Origin: DAOTTW01 sp034437615
GTDB lineage: Bacteria > Chloroflexota > Anaerolineae > Aggregatilineales > Phototrophicaceae
Assembly: GCA_034437615.1 (NCBI GenBank)
Contig: DAOTTW010000095.1
Coordinates: 1-20,529, forward strand
DNA: 20,529 nt
Direction of reading: 5' to 3'
A program made the translations under genes and the position numbers. Within the stretch, counting starts at the first letter, position 1. The number at the start of each line of letters is the position of its first letter. The notes under the pieces are model-generated. The model was not told the DNA's origin. It ran no database searches and saw only the letters and a program-made list of their open reading frames with translations. Positions 7,705 through 13,738 of the stretch are shown here, piece after piece.

Positions 7705-8214
7705 CTATTCAGCCTCCGGCATAGCGTTGGGCGTTGTGATGGGCTGTACCATGCCGCGCAGGATGCGCTCCATCGCCATAGTGTATGGGCAGACGCCGTG
7801 CTTCTGGAAGTAGTGTGAGCTGCTCGACCATACGCCATTCTCGTAGCTGATGTCGTGGTCGCGGTTGTCGCCTGTGAAGGTCGCGGAGAACGATAGGATG
7901 CGGATGCGATCTGGCTCTTCGGAGTAGCGCTTCGCCTTTTTCACATCGCTGACGATGTTCTGGCCCGTTGCATAGGGCGTAGGCGTGCGCTTCAGCATCG
8001 GTTTGAACAGCTTTTCAACCGCCATGACATGTGGGCAGATGCCGAACTTCTGGTGCCCGGGGCAACTGCAAGACCAACCATCCGGGCTAAGCGAGAGCCG
8101 ATAATCGGCGTTATCGCCACGAAATTCGACCATTAAGGTGTGAAACGTGACACGTTCGGGTTTTTCGGCGTAATCTTTGGCCTTTTGGATTTTGTTAATC
8201 ATGCTGTTATCCAT
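7705..8214 (-). CDS. SWIM zinc-finger protein with a duplicated, degenerate second copy
   Basis: A 169-residue protein made of two similar halves. The first contains a SWIM finger with ligands Cys49, Cys51, Cys60 and His62 (CSCPGHQKFGICPHVMAVEKL), a fold known for DNA or protein binding. The second half (about 88-155) repeats the layout (KKAKRYSEEPDRI, TFTGDNRDHDISYENGVWS, then SSSSHYFQKHGVCPYTMAMERIL). Three of its four ligands are replaced (Ser131, Ser133, Tyr144) and only Cys142 remains. It carries no other domain. Start is ATG 8212-8214, preceded by a G-run partly inside the short dyad GGGTA-G-TACCC (8216-8226). A second in-frame ATG lies at codon 5. A strong promoter lies about 165 bases upstream, with a hairpin between. 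The role is unknown. Confidence 0.85.
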   Translation of the reverse strand: MDNSMINKIQKAKDYAEKPERVTFHTLMVEFRGDNADYRLSLSPDGWSCSCPGHQKFGICPHVMAVEKLFKPMLKRTPTPYATGQNIVSDVKKAKRYSEEPDRIRILSFSATFTGDNRDHDISYENGVWSSSSHYFQKHGVCPYTMAMERILRGMVQPITTPNAMPEAE

Positions 8215-8254
8215 TGGGTAGTACCCCCATCACTACATTAACAGTTGAATAGAA

Positions 8255-8372
8255 CAAAAAAGCGCGACATACGACAAGTATGCGCGCTCGGATAATTCCG
8301 GGTCGATTGGCAACGATTCGCTTGAAAGGTTAAGCGCTTCATCGGCTGCACCCTCTCATTTCATTTTTCTAT
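8255..8372 (-). ncRNA. Candidate structured leader or small RNA before the SWIM gene
   Basis: A consensus promoter at 8379-8407 would start transcription near 8372. The first 118 bases can fold: GGGT pairs with ACCC as a closing stem enclosing CGAT/ATCG and CGCTT/AAGCG helices. The segment ends in a strong hairpin with a run of six Ts at 8256-8288. This is either a roughly 118-nt small RNA with its own promoter and terminator, or a leader with an attenuator controlling the SWIM gene that begins 40 bases later. I do not recognise it as a known riboswitch class. The long T-ended hairpin could also simply be the terminator of the upstream TPR gene. The structure was found by eye, not computed. 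Confidence 0.35.
8256..8288 (-). terminator. Strong T-tailed hairpin (terminator or attenuator)
   Basis: On the minus strand AGCGCG pairs with CGCGCT and CATAC with GTATG around the pentaloop TTGTC, with one unpaired base, followed by TTTTTT. It lies 255 bases past the TPR gene stop but only 42 bases before the SWIM start. It may end TPR transcripts, end a small RNA, or attenuate the SWIM gene. Confidence 0.75.
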
Positions 8373-8378
8373 ACCGGC

Positions 8379-8407
8379 ATTTTAAATGCTGATTAATACC
8401 TTGTCAA
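8379..8407 (-). promoter_or_regulatory. Consensus sigma-70-like promoter
   Basis: On the minus strand TTGACA (8402-8407) is a perfect -35, followed after exactly 17 bases by TAAAAT (8379-8384). It is among the best promoter matches I found by eye in the window. It drives the structured segment and possibly the SWIM gene. Confidence 0.7.
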
Positions 8408-8542
8408 ATAAGCGTTATATCATAGCAAGCCAACAATTAAGCCTGTGTGCGTGATGGCTTCATGGTAGAGGTTCTTGGGCAAATTGCAAAGATGATTTTT
8501 TGCCTGAATTTAAAGAACGATATGCATAGCCAGTGCTGGTGC
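8408..8542. other. Spacer behind the TPR gene, no gene seen
   Basis: Together with the leader above, this completes a 328-base stretch without a coding region. It is AT-rich compared with its surroundings. A 6-bp perfect hairpin (CTCAAG, loop, CTTGAG; 8542-8557) straddles the TPR stop codon but has no T-run. No open frame with coding character was seen. Confidence 0.5.
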
Positions 8543-9520
8543 TCAAGTGATCTTGAGTTGTGCTTCGGCGGCCTTGATGACATCCCGCGTCATACCCAGC
8601 TTGGAGAAGATCACAATCGCCTCGCGCAATAACTGAGCGGCACGCAGTCGTTTGCCGCGCTTGGCTAAGCTCTGTGCATAATTGAAGGTCGTATAGCCGA
8701 TCTCGGCCTCTGCGCCTACTGTCTGCAAGGCGTCCAACGCTAGCTGATAGTAGTCATCAACGTTTTCGGGCAAATCCAGATCGTCGTCGGTGGCTGGTTG
8801 TTCCTGCAAAGCCGTAACCGCATCGCCCAGTGTGCGGTACGCTATGCCCATCGTCAAATCTTGATTGAGCGTTTTCGCATGTCGTAGGGCAGTCGTTGCA
8901 TGTGTCCAGGCGTCCGTCAAGCGGTCCTCGTCGAGCGCGATGGCAGCCAGGGCTTGCTCGACCTCAGCGCGGATTTCAGCGACTTTCTCGCTATCGTCCG
9001 TCCAGGTTTCCAGCAGTTTCAGCCCCTCGTTCAAGGCGTTGCGTGCGCCCTTATAATCTTTCGCTGCGACCAGCATCAGCCCCTCGTTGACGATGGCCAT
9101 TGATTGCAGGTTGATGATGTCCAGTTGCCGGCCCGTTTCATAGGCGCTGCGGTACAGGCGGCGTGCTTTGTGGAACTCACCCTTCAGGCGGTAATTCTCG
9201 CCGTTGTTGAGTTCCATCGTGGCCACACGGCGTTGGTTGCCGACACGTGTAAACAGGCGGCGTGCCGTCTCATAGTGGCGAATGCTGGTGTTCAAGCGCC
9301 CTAGATAATGGCTGATGTAGCCCAGAATATGATGGGCACGCCCTTCGTCCGCCAAAGCACCGCGTGCGGCGGCGTCTTTCGCGATGTCGCTGAGGGCATC
9401 AATGGTTGCTTGCGCGTCCGTCTGGCTAAGACGCCAACTGTCCACTAATTGCATAACCGCCGCATTAACTTCGTCGCTGGGTTCTGTGGGGGTTTGTGGG
9501 ATGCCTCGGGTTTCGACCAT
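8543..9520 (-). CDS. TPR-repeat protein
   Basis: A protein of 325 residues made almost wholly of helical tetratricopeptide-like repeats. Examples are AHHILGYISHYLGRLNTSIRHYETA, then 'ATMELNNGENYRLKGEFHKARRLYRSA', 'AIVNEGLMLVAAKDYKGARNALNEGLKL' and 'LDALQTVGAEAEIGYTTFNYAQSLAKRGK', ending VIKAAEAQLKIT. There is no signal peptide, membrane segment or fused effector domain, so it is probably a cytoplasmic scaffold or partner-binding protein. The frame extends to a TTG at 9526. I chose ATG at 9520 because GGAG lies 10 bases before it but only 4 before the TTG. It appears monocistronic. The partner is unknown. Confidence 0.82.
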   Translation of the reverse strand: MVETRGIPQTPTEPSDEVNAAVMQLVDSWRLSQTDAQATIDALSDIAKDAAARGALADEGRAHHILGYISHYLGRLNTSIRHYETARRLFTRVGNQRRVATMELNNGENYRLKGEFHKARRLYRSAYETGRQLDIINLQSMAIVNEGLMLVAAKDYKGARNALNEGLKLLETWTDDSEKVAEIRAEVEQALAAIALDEDRLTDAWTHATTALRHAKTLNQDLTMGIAYRTLGDAVTALQEQPATDDDLDLPENVDDYYQLALDALQTVGAEAEIGYTTFNYAQSLAKRGKRLRAAQLLREAIVIFSKLGMTRDVIKAAEAQLKIT

Positions 9521-9727
9521 GCTCAATGGACTCCGCTATGAGAGATAGATGCGTGCGTGTATAGCAAGAGCAAGCGCAGGATACGAGACGGGATGCTCGG
9601 CAGCAAGCGCTACAATTGGTTAAACGATCACTAACAAGTGCTTATCAATGGAATAATACCGTGCTGTGCGTGGATGTGCCAATTTTGCGGATGTTTTTAT
9701 GATTATTTTTTGGTGAAAATATGCCCC

Positions 9728-10135
9728 CTAGAGCAAATCTGTAGGCAATTCACGCATTAGCGCGGCACTTCCGGCGATGATGCGCACCGGCTTGGCGGCG
9801 GTTTGTACGATGTAGAGGCGTGTATAATCCGTTAATGAGGCATAGGCACCCGGAAAGCGCAAAATGGCCGGGCCGACCAAGCCCGCCTCTAGCATGAGTT
9901 CGATACAATCATCATGGGTGGCAATGTGAAAATCAGCCCCCTGCCAGTTCACCGGGCATTCAAAATAGGCCACATCAGCGAACAGCAGGTAAAAATCGGG
10001 CTGCTGTGCCTGCCCCTTGAACACACGCAGATACAAGCGCGAGACGCGGCTATGATAATGATGCACCTGACAGCGGTAGGCTTCGGGACGGGTGATATTA
10101 AAGACGTTGGCGGATCTCGGCTCTGTTTTGACCAT
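9728..10135 (-). CDS. Uncharacterised protein, 135 residues
   Basis: I do not recognise this family. The protein is soluble, rich in aromatic residues and histidine in its first half (CQVHHYHSRVSRLYLRVF), and has alternating hydrophobic strands (DFYLLFADVAYFECPVNW, ILRFPGAYASLTDYTRLYIV) that suggest a compact alpha/beta or beta fold. There is no membrane segment or recognisable motif. The frame begins at GTG 10138, directly followed by ATG 10135. Neither has a convincing ribosome site. The gene is divergent from the Gfo/Idh/MocA oxidoreductase gene across about 100 bases and stands alone on the minus strand. The amino-acid composition and lack of a competing long frame favour a real gene. Confidence 0.7.
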   Translation of the reverse strand: MVKTEPRSANVFNITRPEAYRCQVHHYHSRVSRLYLRVFKGQAQQPDFYLLFADVAYFECPVNWQGADFHIATHDDCIELMLEAGLVGPAILRFPGAYASLTDYTRLYIVQTAAKPVRIIAGSAALMRELPTDLL

Positions 10136-10156
10136 CACGTTACACGGCTTTTAACG
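10128..10156 (+). promoter_or_regulatory. Possible promoter of the oxidoreductase gene
   Basis: TTGACC (10128-10133), 17-base spacer, TTAACG (10151-10156). The -35 is good and the -10 poor. It overlaps the start of the divergent small gene, so the two could share control. Confidence 0.3.
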
Positions 10157-10223
10157 ACATTCCAAACAGGATAGTCGCTCAGGTGCGGTGTGGCAACAAC
10201 CAAAAAACCAAACCTCACACGTT

Positions 10224-10229
10224 AAGGAG
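10224..10229 (+). promoter_or_regulatory. Ribosome binding site AAGGAG fixing the oxidoreductase start
   Basis: AAGGAG followed by six bases and ATG at 10236. It decides against the longer in-frame reading from 10188. Confidence 0.85.
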
Positions 10230-10235
10230 CAAAAC

Positions 10236-11231
10236 ATGGCGACCCAAACCCGCTGGGGCATCCTCAGCACAGCCAATATCGGCGCAAAGCGCGTCATTCC
10301 AGCCATTCACAATTCACATAACGGGCTGGTTCATGCGGTAGCCAGCCGCAATCAGCAGCGTGCGCAGCAATTCGCGGCAAGGCTGAACATCCCCAAAGCG
10401 CACGGCAGCTATGAGGCGCTGCTAACGGACCCCGATATTGACGCCATTTACATCCCGTTGCCGAACGCCATGCACGCGGAATGGTGCCTGAAAGCGGCTG
10501 AAGCGGGGAAGCCTGTGCTGTGTGAAAAGCCGCTGGCCACCGACGCGGACCAGGCACAGCAGATGGTGGATGCCTTCGCGGAGCGCAATATCCTATTCGC
10601 AGAGGCATTCATGTATCGCTTTCATCCGCAACACCAGCGCGTGCATGAACTGATCGCGTCCGGCGGCATCGGTGAGCTACGGGTTATCAATGCGACGTTC
10701 TCGTTTGCAGTGCGCGATGCAGGCAACATCCGGCTGAACAAGGATTTAGCGGGTGGCGCACTGATGGATGTGGGCTGCTACTGCGTCAATGCGATGCGCT
10801 GGCTGACGGCTGAAGAACCACAGCAGGCGCAAGCCTTCGCGGATTTCGGGGGCGCGAGCGATGTCGATGAGACGCTTACAGGCATTCTGCGCTTTCCGTC
10901 GGGTGTTGTCGGCCACTTTGATGCTAGCCTGCGCCTGCACCGTTGCCATCAATATGAAGTGCGGGGCACGCAGGGCCGCATCGTGGTCGAAACAGCCTTC
11001 GTGCCGGACCTGACGCCGGGCGCGATGACGACTGTGCATCACTGGCAGGGCGACGACTACAACGAGATGCGCATCCCGACGCAGGACCAGTATCAATTGA
11101 TGGTGGAGGATTTCGCCCATGCGCTGCAAACAGGCGGTGCGGTGCGTTATCCGCCGCAGGACGCGGTGCAGAATATGCGTGCCATTGATATGTTGATTAC
11201 GGCAGCACGCCTGAACGCTGGCCAGCGATAA
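10236..11231 (+). CDS. Gfo/Idh/MocA family NAD(P)-dependent oxidoreductase
   Basis: A 331-residue sugar or polyol dehydrogenase-like enzyme. The N-terminal Rossmann fold starts WGILSTANIGAKRVIPAI (7-24), a form of the dinucleotide loop seen in the D-xylose dehydrogenase/dihydrodiol dehydrogenase branch. The family signature EKP is at 97-99 (VLCEKPLAT), with the catalytic Lys at 98. The substrate domain holds AEAFMYRFHPQHQ and the DVGCYCVNAMRW motif, which carries the usual Asp-x-Gly-x-Tyr pattern of this branch. Length is normal. By similarity of motifs it could oxidise an aldose such as xylose with NADP, but the substrate cannot be settled here. The following gene is 168 bases away on the same strand. 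Confidence 0.92.
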   Translation: MATQTRWGILSTANIGAKRVIPAIHNSHNGLVHAVASRNQQRAQQFAARLNIPKAHGSYEALLTDPDIDAIYIPLPNAMHAEWCLKAAEAGKPVLCEKPLATDADQAQQMVDAFAERNILFAEAFMYRFHPQHQRVHELIASGGIGELRVINATFSFAVRDAGNIRLNKDLAGGALMDVGCYCVNAMRWLTAEEPQQAQAFADFGGASDVDETLTGILRFPSGVVGHFDASLRLHRCHQYEVRGTQGRIVVETAFVPDLTPGAMTTVHHWQGDDYNEMRIPTQDQYQLMVEDFAHALQTGGAVRYPPQDAVQNMRAIDMLITAARLNAGQR

Positions 11232-11399
11232 TGGCAATTTTAAGGCGTTGCTGAAGCGCTGGTAGGATGCTGTTTAGCTGTGGCGTCTAATGTATATGCA
11301 TCGTGTGGCTGTGTCAAAGTAGCCACAAATCAACCGCACAGCACCGCATGTTATCTGGCTGAAACGCTGACAGCTTATATGCTAAGGTAAGTGATTCTG

Positions 11400-11825
11400 A
11401 TGATAACCGCATTATTTGACGGCAACTGCGTAATCTGCCAATCGACGCGGCGTGTGATTAACACGCTGGATTGGTTCAAGCGCGTCGAATTTCTGGACCT
11501 GCATTCGGCTGAGGTCAGCCAACGCTACCCCGACCTTGACCACGATGATCTGATGGGCGAAATTCATGTCATTGAGGACGGCGGGCGTGTGTTCGCGGGC
11601 TTCGATGGCACACGCCGCATGTTGAAAGAAGTACCGTTGGGCTTCCCGCTGTGGCTGATAATGCAGGTGCCCGGTATGCCCCGCGTCGGACGCCGCATAT
11701 ACGGCAGCATCGCCCGCAACCGCTACAAGATCAACCGCTTCTTCGGTGTCGAACTCGATGAGACATCCGGCAAGCAGCAAGACGCTGATTGCGCGGACGG
11801 CTACTGCAAAATTCCAAGTGAATAA
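11400..11825 (+). CDS. DCC family thiol-disulfide oxidoreductase-like protein (DUF393)
   Basis: A protein of 141 residues with the family motif at the very start (ALFDGNCVICQSTRRVI), where the two cysteines of DGxCxxC sit at about residues 9 and 12. A 'LDLHSAEVSQRYPDL' region follows, then 'DGTRRMLKEVPLGFPLWLIMQVPG' and 'YGSIARNRYKINRFFG', all in family order. DCC proteins are thioredoxin-like and are thought to act in thiol redox, but few have been studied. A C-terminal tail adds two more cysteines (DADCADGYCKI). The frame is also open from GTG 11391, but AAGG at 11384-11387 is too close to that codon, so ATG 11400 is preferred. The stop lies within an 8-bp tandem repeat. Confidence 0.88.
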   Translation: MITALFDGNCVICQSTRRVINTLDWFKRVEFLDLHSAEVSQRYPDLDHDDLMGEIHVIEDGGRVFAGFDGTRRMLKEVPLGFPLWLIMQVPGMPRVGRRIYGSIARNRYKINRFFGVELDETSGKQQDADCADGYCKIPSE

Positions 11826-11867
11826 ACGAATAAACAGATGCATAGATGCATAGATGCATAGATGTAT
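11820..11867 (+). repeat. Six consecutive 8-mers: GAATAAAC x2 then AGATGCAT x4
   Basis: Two 8-bp tandem repeat types abut without changing phase. The fourth AGATGCAT copy has one change (AGATGTAT). The first unit carries the TAA stop of the DCC gene. It is probably prone to slippage and could vary in copy number. Confidence 0.9.
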
Positions 11868-11902
11868 AAAACGGAAGGTTAGCGAAATCCAACGGACGTA
11901 GG

Positions 11903-11933
11903 TTGGCTCAAGGTATTGCGTCCCGTGTATAAT
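11903..11933 (+). promoter_or_regulatory. Promoter of the cyclase operon
   Basis: A perfect TATAAT (11928-11933) lies 36 bases before the ATG. The best -35 is TTGGCT (11903-11908) with a long 19-base spacer, which would suit an activator-dependent promoter. Confidence 0.5.
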
Positions 11934-11968
11934 GGTGACATAGATACAACTGCGGGGTGTAATAACCT

Positions 11969-13735
11969 ATGTCTGAGGATCAAAACGCGGATGCCGTGAA
12001 CAGCATTCAGCAATTGCGGCAAACGACCCAACTGGCCGAAGAAACCGTCAAAGTGCTGCAAGTGCTGGATCACTTGCTGCGCGAACGTGGTATGAACCTG
12101 GATACGCGCATCGTGCAGCAGGTACAGGGCTTTCGGCAGCGTATACAGGGCATCGAGAAGGCCATCGTAGAAGAGCAAACCGAGCTAGGGCAGTTGCGTG
12201 CTCTGGCGGATATGTCCGCACGCATTACAGAAGCGCTGGACGTAGACCAGGTGCTAGAGGATGCGATGGATATTGTCATCGCGCTGACACGGGCAGAGCG
12301 CGGCTACATTATCTTGTATGACCGTGAGGACGATTCGCTGGTCTTTCGGCTGAGCCGCGAAGACCCCAACGCACAGGAACGCGATGAGAACGGAATGCCC
12401 ACCGTCAGCCGCACGGTGATCGAGCATGTATTCCTCAATCGTGAGCCGCTGCTAGCGGATAACGCCTATCAGGATAAGCGCTTCGAACGGGGCGATAGCG
12501 TGACCAACTTTACACTGCGCTCGGTGGTGTGTGTGCCGCTGGTGTTCAAAGATGAAATCCTCGGCGTGGTGTATGCGGATAACCGCTTGCAAGCGGGCAT
12601 CTTCTCTCAGCGTGAACTCAACACCTTAACGGCCTTTGCCAATACAGCCGCCGTCGCGCTGGCCAATGCCCGTTTCTTCGGGGAAATTCAGGCGTCGCTG
12701 GCCGATATTACGCATGTAAAAGACCTGATGGATAACGTTTTCGCTTCCATCGGTAGTGGCCTGATCGCCACCAACCCGGATTATGTGATTACCACCTTCA
12801 ACCGCGCCGCAGAGGTGATCCTGGCGTTTGGGCCGCATGACACCATCGGTAAGCCGTTGGGTGGGGTGTTGCCGAAGGTCAGCATCGACTTTGATGAGCA
12901 CCTGCAAGCTATCCGCGAGACAGGCGAAGCCCAGGCCATCGACGCTGAACTCAACACCAGCGACCCGCCACGCGCCCTGACGCTGAAGCTGACGCCCTTA
13001 CGAGATGCTGAGGACATCACGCAAGGCGTGGCGATTGTGCTGGATGATGTGACGGAGAAGGTCGAACGGGAGCAGCAGTTGCGCGTGATGAAAACGTACC
13101 TGCCGCCGGAGATGGTCGATAACATCCACACCATCAGCAGCCTTGATCTGGCGGGCGAATCCCGCGAGATTACCTGTGTATTCGCTGAGGTGCGCTCGTA
13201 TTACACCATGCGGGATTTCCGGCCACGTGAGGTCATGGACATCCTGAATCTGTATCTGGACATCGCCACGCGCTGCGTCCACGATACGCGGGGGGTGGTC
13301 GATAAATACATGGGCAACGAGATCATGGCGCTGTATAACACCCAACTGAACCCACAGCAGAATCACCCCTGGTTGGCGATAGAGGGCGCGCTGATGATGC
13401 GGGACGCCTTCATGCGCCTGTATGATGAGCTTGGCATCCAGCCGGAGCCGCATTTTTACCGTGTCGGCATCCATACAGGCGTGGCCACATTAGGCAACGT
13501 CGGCAGCCCCAGCCGCCGCGATTTTACGGCGATTGGGGATACGGTGAACCTGGCCAAGCGCCTGCAAGAAAACGCAGCCAGTGGCCAGGTTATCATCAGT
13601 GAGAATGCCCTGCACGCCTTGCGGAATTCGAGTGAGAATGCCAGCAATCCGGCGTATCGGTTTGAGGAACTCCAGCCGATACAGGTGAAAGGCCGCCAGC
13701 AATCCACCCGCATCTATGAAGCATCTAGGACCTAA
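11969..13735 (+). CDS. GAF-PAS class III nucleotide cyclase, C2-like (metal aspartates lost)
   Basis: A 588-residue soluble protein. It has an N-terminal helical region (1-80, with LLRERGMNLDTR shared with its neighbour), GAF (about 82-235), PAS (about 250-365), a short transducer helix (KTYLPPEMVDNI) and a class III cyclase domain (about 398-586). Class III enzymes make cAMP or cGMP at a dimer interface. Two Asps bind metal, Lys and Asp/Thr select the base, and Asn/Arg stabilise the transition state. Here both metal positions are changed: Glu407 (CVFAEVRSYY) and Asn450 (DKYMGNEIM). Lys446, Thr520, Asn527 and Arg531 (FTAIGDTVNLAKRL) are kept, so it is unlikely to work as a homodimer. The next gene begins 3 bases after its stop and has the opposite set of losses. 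A ribosome site GGGGTG lies 9 bases before the ATG. Confidence 0.93.
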   Translation: MSEDQNADAVNSIQQLRQTTQLAEETVKVLQVLDHLLRERGMNLDTRIVQQVQGFRQRIQGIEKAIVEEQTELGQLRALADMSARITEALDVDQVLEDAMDIVIALTRAERGYIILYDREDDSLVFRLSREDPNAQERDENGMPTVSRTVIEHVFLNREPLLADNAYQDKRFERGDSVTNFTLRSVVCVPLVFKDEILGVVYADNRLQAGIFSQRELNTLTAFANTAAVALANARFFGEIQASLADITHVKDLMDNVFASIGSGLIATNPDYVITTFNRAAEVILAFGPHDTIGKPLGGVLPKVSIDFDEHLQAIRETGEAQAIDAELNTSDPPRALTLKLTPLRDAEDITQGVAIVLDDVTEKVEREQQLRVMKTYLPPEMVDNIHTISSLDLAGESREITCVFAEVRSYYTMRDFRPREVMDILNLYLDIATRCVHDTRGVVDKYMGNEIMALYNTQLNPQQNHPWLAIEGALMMRDAFMRLYDELGIQPEPHFYRVGIHTGVATLGNVGSPSRRDFTAIGDTVNLAKRLQENAASGQVIISENALHALRNSSENASNPAYRFEELQPIQVKGRQQSTRIYEASRT

Positions 13736-13738
13736 CTT

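Noticed and set aside
11304..11327. Hairpin TGTGGCT...AGCCACA after the oxidoreductase as a terminator
   Set aside because: The 7-bp stem is good, but the loop is long, there is no T-run, and it lies about 70 bases past the stop. Not called.
11391..11399. GTG start of the DCC protein
   Set aside because: The AAGG element is only 3 bases away. The family usually begins just before the DGxCxxC strand, as with ATG 11400.
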